Translations under genes and position numbers: made by a program
Assembly (NCBI GenBank): GCA_035716025.1
Contig: DASTKH010000046.1
Location: forward strand, 43,888-107,887
DNA from: JADGHE01 sp035716025
GTDB lineage: Bacteria; Pseudomonadota; Alphaproteobacteria; Rhizobiales; Xanthobacteraceae
Reading direction: 5' to 3'
Length of the DNA stretch: 64,000 nt
The notes under the pieces: generated by a model
Databases searched by the model: none
What the model saw: only the letters and a program-made list of their open reading frames with translations
What the model was told of the DNA's origin: nothing
Shown here: piece after piece, positions 35,230 to 44,430 of the stretch
How the letters are laid out: each line of letters opens with the position of its first letter
Position numbering within the stretch: the stretch's first letter is position 1

Positions 35230-36234
35230 ATGCGGGTCCCGGCACGATGGACGGTCCTGCTCGCGGCGGCCATGGCGACGGCAGGCGTCGGCGCTGCGCG
35301 GGCCGACCTGCAGCTCTGCAACCGCACGAGCTATGTCCTGGACCTCGCTCTCGGGCTGGAAACCAGCGACACCACGGCGACCCGCGGATGGTTCCGGGTC
35401 GATCCGGGCGGCTGCAAGGTCGTCCTGCAGGGAAGCCTCGAGGCCGGCCGGCTCTATCTCCATGCCCGGCCGCACGCGGTCTACCGCGAGCCGCCGCTGC
35501 CGCTCGCCCAGCACGCGCGGCTGTGCGTCGCCGAAAGCGACTTCATCATCGCCGGAGCGAAGCGCTGTCCCTCGCGTGGCCAGTATCTGGCGGACTTCAC
35601 GGCCGTGAATCCGTCGCAGGGGGAAGGCGGTCTGTTGACGGCAAGCGTCGGCGAGCGGGCGGGTTACGACGCCGCCCAGGCGCGGCTCGCCGCGGTGCAG
35701 CGTCTCTTGAGTCTCCTGGGATACGACGCCCAGCCAGTGGATGGTCTCGAAGGCCGCAAGACCGAGGCCGCACTCGCGCAATTCCTGAGAGAGCGCAAAC
35801 TGGGGCCCGAGGCCGCCGCCGCCCCCTCCTTCTTCGACACGCTGCTGGCGGCCGCGCGTGGCGCGGCCCGCGGCGGGTTCTCCTGGTGCAACGACACCGC
35901 CCATGTGGTGATGGCGGCGCTCGGGGCCGAAGAAAACGGCGCGATCGTCACCCGGGGCTGGTATCGCGTGACGCCGGGGCGTTGCCTCAAGCCGGATCTC
36001 GTGGGCCGTCCGCGGCAGATATACAGCTTCGCGGAGGCGGTCGACGACGACGGTCGGACTATCCGCCGCGGCGACCGCGCCCTCCAATGGGGCGGACCCG
36101 TCACCCTTTGTACGCGCCCGCTCAAATTCGAGATTGCCGAGCAGCGGGACTGCGCGCGCCGCGGCCTTTCACCCGCAGGCTTCGTGACCGTGGAGCTTCC
36201 TGGGGGCGGGGCGACCGTGCGGTTCAAGGAGTGA
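35230..36234 (+). CDS. Secreted protein with two DUF1036 domains and a peptidoglycan-binding-like segment
   Basis: A 334-residue exported protein. A signal peptide covers residues 1 to about 24 (VLLAAAMATAGVGAARA). The first DUF1036 domain (about 27-125) contains LQLCNRTSYVLDLALG, RGWFRVDPGGCKVV and LCVAESDF. Residues about 155-190 (RLLSLLGYDAQPVDGLEGRKT) resemble a PG_binding_1 repeat. A second DUF1036 domain (about 215-325) repeats the pattern (FSWCNDTAHVVMAALG, RGWYRVTPGRC). DUF1036 function is unknown. The pairing with a peptidoglycan-binding-like helix suggests a cell-wall location, which is inference. ATG 35230 gives the signal peptide; upstream in-frame starts do not. Confidence 0.85.
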   Translation: MRVPARWTVLLAAAMATAGVGAARADLQLCNRTSYVLDLALGLETSDTTATRGWFRVDPGGCKVVLQGSLEAGRLYLHARPHAVYREPPLPLAQHARLCVAESDFIIAGAKRCPSRGQYLADFTAVNPSQGEGGLLTASVGERAGYDAAQARLAAVQRLLSLLGYDAQPVDGLEGRKTEAALAQFLRERKLGPEAAAAPSFFDTLLAAARGAARGGFSWCNDTAHVVMAALGAEENGAIVTRGWYRVTPGRCLKPDLVGRPRQIYSFAEAVDDDGRTIRRGDRALQWGGPVTLCTRPLKFEIAEQRDCARRGLSPAGFVTVELPGGGATVRFKE

Positions 36235-36330
36235 CGTGGAGACAGTCGGACGGCCGAGGCCGGTCCCGCCGCTTGCCGGACGCCGCTTCGTGATGTCTCC
36301 TTGGTGTGACGCGCACGCCGGGCAAGGCTC

Positions 36331-37947
36331 ATGCTCCCCCACATCCGCGACTACGATGCACTCTGTCGGCAGTTCCGGTGGTCCATTCCGGACCTCTACA
36401 ATATCGGCGTGGACATCTGTGACCGCTGGGCCGCTGCCGATCCCCGCCGGCTCGCGATTCTTCATCAGCACCCGGACGGGCGGGTGGACGAGGTCAGCTA
36501 CGGCTGGCTGCGCGAGACATCGAACCGTCTCGCCAATGTGCTGAAGGCGCATGGCCTGGTGCGCGGCGATCGAATTGCCGTGTTGCTGCCGCAGATGCCC
36601 GAGGTCGCGGCCGCGCATGCCGCAATCTACAAGCTCGGCGGCGTGGCGCTGCCGCTCGCCGTCCTGTTCGGGGCCGATGCGCTTGCCTATCGGCTGCAGA
36701 ACTCCGGCGCGCGCGCGCTCATTACGAACCGACATGGCGCCGAAAAGCTCGCCGCCCTCCGCGACGAACTGCCGGAGCTGCTGCTTGTGCTGTCGGTCGA
36801 CGGTGCGGCCGAGGGTGCCGAGGATTTCCACACGACGCTCGCGCGCGCCGCGACGGATTTCGTGCCGGTTGCCACCGCCCCCGACGACCCGGCGCTGATG
36901 ATCTATACGTCTGGAACAACCGGGCCTCCCAAAGGCGCGCTGCACGGCCATCGCGTCGCGCTCGGCCATCTCCCCGGCACCGAAATGCCGCATGATTTCC
37001 TGCCTCAGCCGGGCGATCGCTTCTGGACACCGGCCGATTGGGCCTGGGCGGGCGGACTGCTCGACTGTCTGCTGCCGTGCCTGCACCACGGCGTGCCGAT
37101 CGTCGCGCGCAAATTCGAGAAGTTCGATCCCGAGGAAGCCTATGCGTTGATGGCGAAGCTCGGCGTTCGCAACAGTTTCATCCCGCCCACGGCGCTGCGG
37201 ATCATGCGTTCGGCCGCGAGTCCCAAGGGGCGATTTGCTTTGGCGCTGCGCACGATCGGGTCCGGCGGCGAGTCGTTGGGCATCGAGACGCTCGACTGGG
37301 GGCAAGAGGCCTTCGGTCTCACCATCAACGAGTTCTACGGACAGACCGAGTGCAATCTCGTGCTGTCGTGCTGCGCGACGATCGGCGTTTCGCGCCCCGG
37401 CTCGATGGGCAAGCCCGTGCCCGGCCACTCGGTTGCGGTGCTGCGGCCGGACGGGTCGCCGGCGCAGCCCGGCGAACTTGGCCAGATCGCGGTGCGCCGT
37501 CCCGATCCCGTGATGTTCCTCGAATATTGGCGGCGGCCCGACGCCACCGCGGCCAAATTCCTGGGCGACTGGATGCTGACGGGGGATCAGGGCAGGGTCG
37601 ATGAGGACGGTTACTTCTTTTTCGCCGGCCGCGACGACGATGTCATTACCTCCTCGGGTTATCGGATCGGGCCGGGGGAGATCGAGGATTGCCTGATCCG
37701 TCATCCGGCGGTGGCGCTTGCCGCGGCGGTCGGCAAGCCCGACCCGGTGCGAACCGAGATCGTCAAGGCGTTCGTGGTGCTGAAGCCGGGCCACGAGGCC
37801 TCGCGGGAACTCGCAGCGGATATTCAGGCGTTCGTGAAGACGCGCCTCTCCGCGCACGAATATCCGCGCGAGGTCGCCTTCATCGACGCCATGCCCATGA
37901 CGACGACCGGCAAGATCATCCGCCGGCAGTTGAGGGAACAGGCTTAG
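36331..37947 (+). CDS. AMP-binding acyl-CoA synthetase (acetyl/medium-chain type)
   Basis: A 538-residue ANL-superfamily ligase. The phosphate-binding motif is MIYTSGTTGPPKG (about residues 190-202). NEFYGQTECN and WMLTGDQGRVDEDGYFFFAGRDDD are the A5 and A7/A8 motifs, and the catalytic lysine is in MTTTGKIIRRQLRE near residue 528. WTPADWAWAGG after the P-loop is typical of acetyl/propionyl/medium-chain acyl-CoA synthetases. The acid substrate cannot be named. It follows the DUF1036 gene by 96 nt and overlaps the convergent CelD-like gene at its stop. Confidence 0.9.
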   Translation: MLPHIRDYDALCRQFRWSIPDLYNIGVDICDRWAAADPRRLAILHQHPDGRVDEVSYGWLRETSNRLANVLKAHGLVRGDRIAVLLPQMPEVAAAHAAIYKLGGVALPLAVLFGADALAYRLQNSGARALITNRHGAEKLAALRDELPELLLVLSVDGAAEGAEDFHTTLARAATDFVPVATAPDDPALMIYTSGTTGPPKGALHGHRVALGHLPGTEMPHDFLPQPGDRFWTPADWAWAGGLLDCLLPCLHHGVPIVARKFEKFDPEEAYALMAKLGVRNSFIPPTALRIMRSAASPKGRFALALRTIGSGGESLGIETLDWGQEAFGLTINEFYGQTECNLVLSCCATIGVSRPGSMGKPVPGHSVAVLRPDGSPAQPGELGQIAVRRPDPVMFLEYWRRPDATAAKFLGDWMLTGDQGRVDEDGYFFFAGRDDDVITSSGYRIGPGEIEDCLIRHPAVALAAAVGKPDPVRTEIVKAFVVLKPGHEASRELAADIQAFVKTRLSAHEYPREVAFIDAMPMTTTGKIIRRQLREQA

Positions 37948-39194
37948 GACGCGGCGGCTCCGCGATGGGAGACGCGCAACCGGCGAGCCAGCGCGCGGGC
38001 CGTTTCGCGGGTGCGGCGGCGCAGGGTTTCGGCAAGGCGGACAGGCGTGGCGGCGCCACGCAGTACGATGAGCTGATCGGCGAGGGCGAGCCGCTCGGTC
38101 CAGAGCGGCTCGATCATGGGATGGCCCGCGGTGGCGCAGGAATCGACCTGCGCCAGCGTTCTGTCGGCCAGCGCCGCGCGCGTAAGGTCCACGGCAAGCT
38201 GCACGCCGGGTGAAACCCGGGCGGCGCGCTCGTCATAGGCGATCTTCCAGAACCAGCCGGCGGCGCCGCTGCGCAGGAGGATTCCCGCCGCGATCGCGCG
38301 GCCGCCGACCGCAAGCCGCGCGATCTGCACTTGGCCGGTGGCCGCAAGGCCCTTTACCGCGTCACGCATGAACGCGGCGACCGCCGCCTCCTGGGCTGCG
38401 GCGGTGCCGCGGCGCCCCTTCCAGCCGCTCTGCTCGAGCGTCATAAAATCGGCGAGCGCCTGCGCAACCTCCTGCGGGGCGGTGGCAAATGTCGTCGCAA
38501 GCGGTCCTGCGTCGGCAAGGCGGCGCCGCTGGCGCGCGAGTTCCTTGCGCTTCTTGGCCGAGAGCGCGCGGTCGAGATAGCCGGGGCGATCGGCGTCGCT
38601 TGCCGGCGCGAGCAGGGCGCGGCGATGGGCACCGAATCGCGCCGCCTCAAGCCCGCGCGCGGCGAGCGCTTGTGCGAGCGCGGCCGCGAACGGCCCTTCG
38701 GTGGGCACGAAGGGGAGCAGGACGCGCTTCGGCAGATGCGGATGGGCCGAAAGCGCATCAAGCCAGAGGCCGATCGTCGCGCTCGCTTCGTTCCGGTCGA
38801 CGAGCGGAACGCCGTAGGGGGCGTAAGGGTGCGTCCAAGCGCGCGTGATCGGCCAGGCAAATCCGCCGCGCCAATCCGCGAGTTCGGCGGGAAAGAGCCC
38901 AAGGAGACGCTGCTTGCCGGCGTCGGCCCAGATCAGCATCGCGCCGGCATTGGGTCCGAACACCGGCGCCGCGGCGAGCGCGAAGGCCGGCTCGTAGAAC
39001 ACATTGGGGGAAAGGGCGCGTCGCGCCAGCGCTGCCCACGGTTCACGCACGGAAGACAGGCCGGAGAGCCCGCACCATTGCACGCGTGCGGCGAGATCGG
39101 GGGGGAGACGCTGCGTCGCCGCTTCCGCTTGCGCGTCGGCGGCTGCGCGGATTTCGCGGAAGCGCGTTGCGAAAGCCTCGCTTGGCGTCGGCAT
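37944..39194 (-). CDS. GNAT acetyltransferase, CelD/BioF2-like
   Basis: A 416-residue protein of the CelD/BcsL-type acetyltransferase group (GNAT fold, Acetyltransf_6). The conserved block SAKKRKELARQRRRLAD lies before the catalytic GNAT core. ARLAVGGRAIAAGILLRSG and WFWKIAYDERAARVSPGVQL are further family signatures. Such proteins acylate sugars or amino sugars of surface polysaccharides. It lies 5 nt after the flippase gene on the same strand, supporting a role in modifying the glycan that the flippase exports. ATG 39194 is chosen; the upstream open frame overlaps the flippase. Confidence 0.82.
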   Translation of the reverse strand: MPTPSEAFATRFREIRAAADAQAEAATQRLPPDLAARVQWCGLSGLSSVREPWAALARRALSPNVFYEPAFALAAAPVFGPNAGAMLIWADAGKQRLLGLFPAELADWRGGFAWPITRAWTHPYAPYGVPLVDRNEASATIGLWLDALSAHPHLPKRVLLPFVPTEGPFAAALAQALAARGLEAARFGAHRRALLAPASDADRPGYLDRALSAKKRKELARQRRRLADAGPLATTFATAPQEVAQALADFMTLEQSGWKGRRGTAAAQEAAVAAFMRDAVKGLAATGQVQIARLAVGGRAIAAGILLRSGAAGWFWKIAYDERAARVSPGVQLAVDLTRAALADRTLAQVDSCATAGHPMIEPLWTERLALADQLIVLRGAATPVRLAETLRRRTRETARALARRLRVSHRGAAAS

Positions 39195-39199
39195 GACCG

Positions 39200-40594
39200 T
39201 CACCGCGCCGCGCCCTGCGGACGGCGAAAGACGAAGACGTGCAGGCCGAGCCGCCGCTTGCTTGCCAGGAACAGCATCGCGGATTCGGCGGCAAGCGCGG
39301 CGGACACCGCGGCCGCCGCGCCGAGTCCGCCGAAGGCGGGAATCAAGGCAAGGCACAGGGCGAGGTTCAGGCCGAAGGCCGCCGCATAGATGGCGGCACA
39401 CACCTTCTGCTGATCGAGCATGTTGAGCAGCCGATCGACCGGGCCGACCGCCGCCCGCGCCATCAGCCCCAGGGCGAGCACGAACATGACCGGATAGCCG
39501 GCCGCGAATTCAGGGCCGAACAGGCGCAGCAGATACGGCCCGAGGGCGAGGATCGCCGCCATCGCGGCAAGCGAGGGCCAAAAGATCCAGCGCACCGAGC
39601 GGGCGAGAAAGGCTTCGAGCTCGGCGCGGTCGCCGTTGACATGGTATTCCGTAAACCGATGGGCGACCGCGGCGGACACCGCAAAGCTCACGAAGGCGAC
39701 GAGCGACAGCGTCTTTCCCGCGGCGTAATAGACGGCAAGTTCTCCCGGCGGCCGGAAATGCTTGAGCACGAGCACGTCCGTGTAAGTCAGCATGAGATAG
39801 AAGCCGTCCACGAGAAACATCGGAATCGAGATCGTCAGCCAGCGGCGCACTTCGGTGCGCTTCGGCCCGCTCGGGACCGCCCCGTGCAGTCCCCGCTCAA
39901 GCAGCGCGAGCTGAATCATCGTGCTTGCCCACAGCGCGGCGAGCGCCGCCAGCATGGCGGTCTGGGCGTTGGTGGGAAGGCCGAGCCCGTAGGCCGCCGT
40001 CATGGCGGCGAGGAGAAGCAGCGGCCGTAAAAGATAGGGCGGGGCGAGCGCGATGCCGAACCAGTTGTAGGAGCGGGCAATGCCCTCCTGCATGCTGGTG
40101 AGTGCATAGAAAGGCAGGCACAGGCAGGCGAGATAGAAGGGCAGCTCAATGCGGTCGTCGAGCCAGGGACCGGCGACGAGCACGATCCCCGCCGCACAAA
40201 CGGCCCCGAACGTCGCCACCGTCGCGACCAGCCAGCGTCCGCCGCTCAGGAAACCGCGCAGGCGGTCGAACTCCCGGCGTCCGGTATACTCGGGAATGAA
40301 TCGCTGCGCCCCGGCCGCAAGGCCGAGCTCGAATACGCCGCCGATCAGCAGCACCCAGGTCCAGACATACACATAGACGCCGAACTCGGCGCTGCCCATC
40401 CAGCGGGCGAACAGGATCTGACTGACATAGACGAGCGCCGCGCTCGCCAGGCGGATGACGAAGGCCGTGCCGGCGACGCGCTGCGCAAGCGCCCCGTGGC
40501 TGCGGTCGCACAGCCAGAGGCGCAGGCGCGAGACGAGATCGCCAACGCGGATTCGACCGAAGCCGCGCCGATCTCCGGAATCCGCCAGCGCCAC
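39200..40594 (-). CDS. Polysaccharide flippase (MATE/Wzx-like)
   Basis: A 464-residue inner-membrane protein of the polysaccharide-biosynthesis (Wzx/MurJ-like) family, with about 12-14 hydrophobic helices. Its N terminus has LFARWMGSAEFGVYVYVWTW, a typical first helix pair (quoted as ARWMGSAEFGVY). It is followed by RRWLTISIPMFLVDGFYLML and VVYYAAGKT-like sequence (LAVYYAAGKTLSLVAF). It should move a lipid-linked glycan across the inner membrane. The start is GTG 40594. The CelD-type acetyltransferase follows after 5 nt. The other polysaccharide genes are at 47.9-55.9 kb. Confidence 0.85.
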   Translation of the reverse strand: MALADSGDRRGFGRIRVGDLVSRLRLWLCDRSHGALAQRVAGTAFVIRLASAALVYVSQILFARWMGSAEFGVYVYVWTWVLLIGGVFELGLAAGAQRFIPEYTGRREFDRLRGFLSGGRWLVATVATFGAVCAAGIVLVAGPWLDDRIELPFYLACLCLPFYALTSMQEGIARSYNWFGIALAPPYLLRPLLLLAAMTAAYGLGLPTNAQTAMLAALAALWASTMIQLALLERGLHGAVPSGPKRTEVRRWLTISIPMFLVDGFYLMLTYTDVLVLKHFRPPGELAVYYAAGKTLSLVAFVSFAVSAAVAHRFTEYHVNGDRAELEAFLARSVRWIFWPSLAAMAAILALGPYLLRLFGPEFAAGYPVMFVLALGLMARAAVGPVDRLLNMLDQQKVCAAIYAAAFGLNLALCLALIPAFGGLGAAAAVSAALAAESAMLFLASKRRLGLHVFVFRRPQGAAR

Positions 40595-40634
40595 GCCGCT
40601 CTCCTCGCCGTTGTCCGAAAAATCCGCCGCATTC

Positions 40635-40653
40635 CCGGGGCGACGCGCCCCGG
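40635..40653 (-). terminator. Hairpin between DUF924 and flippase genes
   Basis: CCGGGGCG (40635-40642) and CGCCCCGG (40646-40653) make an 8-bp stem with a 3-nt loop in the 144-nt gap. Read on the minus strand, a T-run (ATTTTTC) follows only about 14 nt later, so it is a weak candidate terminator for the DUF924 gene. Confidence 0.3.
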
Positions 40654-40738
40654 CGGGCGATCTTGGCGCGGAGCGCTTAACGATCCCTTGGGCGTTTCGT
40701 CGAAGCTCGGGGGTAATTTGGTAAATGCGGCGCCGCGG

Positions 40739-41281
40739 TCACCCGGCGAAGCCCCCCGCGTCCAAGAACGCCTGTTCCTCCGCCGTGCTCGTGCGGCCGA
40801 GGACGGCATTCCGGTGCGGAAAACGCCCGAAGCGGCGGATGATGTCCGCGTGTTCTTCCGCATATTTCAAGAGCTCGGCGTCACCGAGCGCGCGGTAGAG
40901 CGCAAGCGAGCGCGCCTGGTCCGCCGGGTCTTCCGAATGCATGAAGGGAAGATAGAAGAACGGCCGCAGCGGCATCGGCGTTGCCGCATCGAAGCCGCGG
41001 GCGAGCGCGGCCGCCGCGATGGCGCGCGCCTTCGCGTCGGCCGCAAAGGCCTGCGCATTGCCGCGGTGGAGATTGCGGGAGAACTGGTCGAGCAGGATCA
41101 CGAGAGCGAGCGCCCCCTCCCGGTTCGCTGCCCAGGATTCGAGCCGACCGGCCGTCGCGGCGGCATGGGCGGCGGCAAAGCGCGCGCGGACTTCGCCGTC
41201 GAACGCCGTGTCCTTGGCGAACCACTTGTCCGGCCCGGCGGCGAGCCAGAACGCGAGGACATCCTCAGGCCGGACGGGCAT
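40739..41281 (-). CDS. DUF924 family protein
   Basis: A 180-residue protein of the DUF924 family, an all-helical, TPR-like fold of unknown function. Family marks are VLAFWLAAGPDKWFAKDTAFD at the N terminus (quoted by VLAFW and KWFAKD), LVILLDQFSRNLHRG, PFFYLPFMHSEDPADQ, and GRFPHRNAVLGR at the C terminus. These motifs are strongly conserved across proteobacteria. It is probably cytoplasmic and may be co-transcribed with the fadD-like gene, which ends 53 nt upstream on the same strand. Confidence 0.9.
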   Translation of the reverse strand: MPVRPEDVLAFWLAAGPDKWFAKDTAFDGEVRARFAAAHAAATAGRLESWAANREGALALVILLDQFSRNLHRGNAQAFAADAKARAIAAAALARGFDAATPMPLRPFFYLPFMHSEDPADQARSLALYRALGDAELLKYAEEHADIIRRFGRFPHRNAVLGRTSTAEEQAFLDAGGFAG

Positions 41282-41334
41282 GGCAAGAAGGCCCGCGTCC
41301 GCGAGAGGCGCCCCGCGACGGCCGATCGGCCGCC

Positions 41335-43032
41335 TCAGGCGGCAACGGTTGCGGCCTTTGTCGTTTCCTCGCGCAAGGCGCGGCGCAGGATCTTTCCCAC
41401 ATTGCTCTTCGGCAGCTCGGAACGGAACTCGACGATGCGCGGCACCTTGTAAGCCGTCAGCCGTTCCGCCGCAAACGCCAGGAGCTCCTCGCGCGTGAGC
41501 GCCGGGTCGCGCTTGACGACGAACAGTTTCACCGCCTCGCCGGAATGCGGGTCCGGCACGCCGATCACCGCGCATTCGAGCACGCCGGGATGCAGGGCGA
41601 CGACGTTCTCCACTTCGTTCGGAAACACCTTGAAGCCGGAGACCACGATCATGTCCTTCTTGCGGTCCACGATGGTGACCTCGCCTCGTTCGTTCATCAC
41701 GCCGATATCGCCCGTGCGGAAGAAGCCGTCCCGCGTCATCGCGCGCGCCGTCTCATCGGGGCGCTGCCAGTAGCCCGCCATCACCTGCGGACCGCGGGCG
41801 CAGATCTCACCCGGCTCGCCGAGCGGCACTTCGCGCTCCTCCTCGTCGCGGATGGAGATTTCGGTGGAAGGAAGCGGTAGACCGATTGTGCCTGTCCATT
41901 TGGTGCTGTCGGCGCGGTTGCAGGTCAGCGTCGGCGAGGTTTCCGAAAGTCCGTAGCCTTCGACGATCGGGCAGCCGGTGGCCGTGAGCCAGCGTTCCGC
42001 CACCGTCTGCTGCACCGCCATGCCGCCGCCGACCGCGCATTTGAGCATGCTCCAGTCGATCTGCGCGAAGTCGGGGTGATTGAGCAAGGCATTGTAGAGC
42101 GTGTTCACGGCCGGAAACGAGTTGACCCTGTGCCGCTTGAGCTCGGCGATGAGCCCGGGGATGTCGCGCGGATTGGGGACGAGCAGGCAGAGGCCGCCGA
42201 TCCGCATTCCCAGGAGAAAACAGGCGGTGAGGGCGAACACGTGATAGAGCGGCAGCGCCGTCATGATCTGCAGTTGCTCGACCTTCGGCGCGCGGGCGAG
42301 CACCGGCTGCAGCCAGGCGTCGCTCTGCAGGGTGTTGGCAACGATGTTGCGATGCGTCAGCATCGCGCCCTTGGCGATTCCGGTCGTCCCGCCCGTGTAC
42401 TGCAGGAAGGCGATGTCGGACGCCTCGATCTCCGGCTCGCGCAGCGGCAGCCTGCGTCCCTCGGCGAGGGCGGCGCGGAATGGCGTGCTGCCCGCGAGCC
42501 CATAGGCCGGCACCATTTTCTTCACGCGGCGGACGACGAAATTCACCAGCGCGCCCTTCGCAAGGCCCAGAAGGTCGCCCATCGCGGTGACGACGACATG
42601 CTTGACGCTCGTGTGCGGAATGGCGGCCTCGACGGTGGCGGCGAAATTTTCGAGCACGACGATCGCCTCGGCCCCGGAGTCGGCAAGCTGGTGCTCGAGC
42701 TCGCGCGCGGTATAGAGCGGGTTGACGTTGACGACCGTCAGGCCGGCGCGCAGCACTGCCGCGATCGCCACCGGATATTGCAGGACGTTCGGCATCATGA
42801 GGGCGACGCGCGCACCCGGCCGCAGACCCTTTCCTTGCAACCAGGCCGCAAACGCGCGCGCGAGCGCGTCGAGCTCGCCATAAGTCAGCGTCTTCCCCAT
42901 GCAGAGAAGGGCATTGCGGTCGCGAAATTTCGCAAAGCTTTCGCCGAGGAGGGAGGGGACGGACGGATAGAGGTCCGGATCGATCTCGGCCGGCACGCCC
43001 GGCGGATAATGTTTGAGCCAGATCCGTTCCAT
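41335..43032 (-). CDS. fadD: Long-chain fatty acid-CoA ligase (FadD type)
   Basis: A 565-residue AMP-forming acyl-CoA synthetase with FadD features. The P-loop-like motif is LQYTGGTTGIAKGAMLTHRN, a FadD hallmark (YTGGTTG). The linker region GLPLPSTEISIRDEEERE and the DGFFRTGDIGVM and VVSGFKVFPNEVE motifs follow. The C-terminal KSNVGKILRRALREE carries the catalytic lysine. The N terminus MERIWLKHYPPGVPAEI also matches FadD. It activates long-chain fatty acids for beta-oxidation. Divergent from the exporter operon across 228 nt, which contains an FNR/FixK-like box. Confidence 0.92.
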   Translation of the reverse strand: MERIWLKHYPPGVPAEIDPDLYPSVPSLLGESFAKFRDRNALLCMGKTLTYGELDALARAFAAWLQGKGLRPGARVALMMPNVLQYPVAIAAVLRAGLTVVNVNPLYTARELEHQLADSGAEAIVVLENFAATVEAAIPHTSVKHVVVTAMGDLLGLAKGALVNFVVRRVKKMVPAYGLAGSTPFRAALAEGRRLPLREPEIEASDIAFLQYTGGTTGIAKGAMLTHRNIVANTLQSDAWLQPVLARAPKVEQLQIMTALPLYHVFALTACFLLGMRIGGLCLLVPNPRDIPGLIAELKRHRVNSFPAVNTLYNALLNHPDFAQIDWSMLKCAVGGGMAVQQTVAERWLTATGCPIVEGYGLSETSPTLTCNRADSTKWTGTIGLPLPSTEISIRDEEEREVPLGEPGEICARGPQVMAGYWQRPDETARAMTRDGFFRTGDIGVMNERGEVTIVDRKKDMIVVSGFKVFPNEVENVVALHPGVLECAVIGVPDPHSGEAVKLFVVKRDPALTREELLAFAAERLTAYKVPRIVEFRSELPKSNVGKILRRALREETTKAATVAA

Positions 43033-43195
43033 GACGTTCCCGCGCCCCGCGCGGCCCCCAACGCGCTGCCCTTGCTGTGCAAATCATCGGGCAGCGGACT
43101 CGCGGAGACAAGTGCGGCGCAGACGCACGATCCGCGCCGCCGCGCGCGGCGCGCCGGAGATCACGAATATTGTCCTATGCGCTCCTCGGGCCGCA

Positions 43196-43238
43196 TTGAG
43201 GAAAATCAATGCGGGCGGCCTTCCGCGCCTGCTATTTA
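43196..43238 (+). promoter_or_regulatory. FNR/FixK-like box with class II promoter geometry
   Basis: TTGAGGAAAATCAA (43196-43209) matches the FNR/FixK pattern TTGA-N6-TCAA and lies inside a 7-bp inverted repeat (GCATTGA...TCAATGC, 43193-43212). A TATTTA -10 hexamer is at 43233-43238. With a transcript start near 43244, the box centre (43202.5) is at -41.5, the standard spacing for FNR activation. The TTG start of the HlyD gene follows at 43261, with AGGTG as ribosome site (43251-43255). The box could also act on the divergent fadD. Confidence 0.5.
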
Positions 43239-43260
43239 AAATAAAAGAACAGGTGCGCCA

Positions 43261-44430
43261 TTGGTCTCGTCTTCCCCTCGCCTGCGTTATGCGCTTGCGG
43301 CGGCGTTGGCCGTCGCGGCCGCAGCCGCAGCCATCCTTCTGTACGGCGCTCGTCCGCTCGCCGTTCACGTGGCCCGGGTCGAGGAGAACGTGCCGGTCCG
43401 CGTGTTCGGGCTCGGCACGGTCGAAGCGAGGATCGTCTCGAAGATCGGGTTCGAGGTCGGCGCGACACTTGTCGAGCTCAAGGCCGATCACGGCGACCGA
43501 GTCGCCAAGGGCCAGGTTCTCGCCCGGCTCAACACGGGTGAGCAGGAGGCGAAAGTCGCCAAGGCTCGCGCGGCCCTGCTCATCGCCGAAGTGAACATCA
43601 AGAAGGCTGCCGCCAATCGCGAAAAGGCGCAGGCGGTCTTTGCGCAACGGCAGGAGTCCAACAGGCGCAAGCAGATGCTGGTCGGGCGCGACGTCGTCTC
43701 GCAGCAGGCGGCCGAGGAAGCGGTCCGCGACGAGGCCGTGGCGCGGGCCGACGTCGCCGTCGCGGAAAGCGAGGCCGAGAGCGCCAAGGCGCAGCTCGTG
43801 GATGCGCGCGCCCAGCTGCAGTTCGAGGAGACCATGCTGCGCCACAGGACGCTTCTGGCTCCTTATGATGCGCTGGTTATCGAGCGCCACAAGGAGGCCG
43901 GCAGCGTCATCAAGGCCGGGGACCCGATCTTCACCCTGATGGCGGTCGGCACTTATTGGGGCCTCGCCTATGTGGACGAGGCGCGAGCCGGGTTCATCGA
44001 AGAGGGCCAGCGCGTCGATGCCCGGCTGCGCTCGCGCCCGCAAGAGGCGTTTACCGGGCACGTGGTGCGGATCGGCCTCGAAAGCGATCGCGTGACGGAG
44101 GAGCGTCGCGTGTTCATCAAGGGCGACAACCCGCCCGCGCGCGTCTTTCTCGGCGAGCAGGCGGAGTTCTGGATCACGGTCGCGCAGCTCGACAGGGCGC
44201 AACTCGTGCCGGAGGCGGCGGTGCACGGCTATGACGGCCGCGAGGGGCGCGTCTGGACCGTCGAGAACGGGCGGCTCGCGCGCCGTCTGGTGAAGTTCCG
44301 ACACCGCACCGAGGATGCGCGGCTCGAAATCGTCGCAGGCCTGCCGGAAGGCGCGCGGGTTGCAACCCGGATCGAAGCCGGGTTTCGCGAAGGCCGCGCG
44401 GCGCGCCCGGTCGAGGATGCACCCCCGTGA
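43261..44430 (+). CDS. HlyD/MacA-type periplasmic adaptor of an ABC exporter
   Basis: A 389-residue membrane-fusion protein. One N-terminal hydrophobic segment (about residues 8-28) anchors it. The lipoyl-like domain halves flank a helical hairpin at about residues 95-180 (KARAALLIAEVNIKKAAANR, quoted by its start, through EAESAKAQLVDARAQLQFEE). RIEAGFREGR lies near the end. It would bridge the permease encoded next to it and an outer-membrane channel that is not in the window. TTG 43261 is the only reasonable start. The stop overlaps the permease GTG by 4 nt, so translation is coupled. Confidence 0.87.
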   Translation: MVSSSPRLRYALAAALAVAAAAAAILLYGARPLAVHVARVEENVPVRVFGLGTVEARIVSKIGFEVGATLVELKADHGDRVAKGQVLARLNTGEQEAKVAKARAALLIAEVNIKKAAANREKAQAVFAQRQESNRRKQMLVGRDVVSQQAAEEAVRDEAVARADVAVAESEAESAKAQLVDARAQLQFEETMLRHRTLLAPYDALVIERHKEAGSVIKAGDPIFTLMAVGTYWGLAYVDEARAGFIEEGQRVDARLRSRPQEAFTGHVVRIGLESDRVTEERRVFIKGDNPPARVFLGEQAEFWITVAQLDRAQLVPEAAVHGYDGREGRVWTVENGRLARRLVKFRHRTEDARLEIVAGLPEGARVATRIEAGFREGRAARPVEDAPP

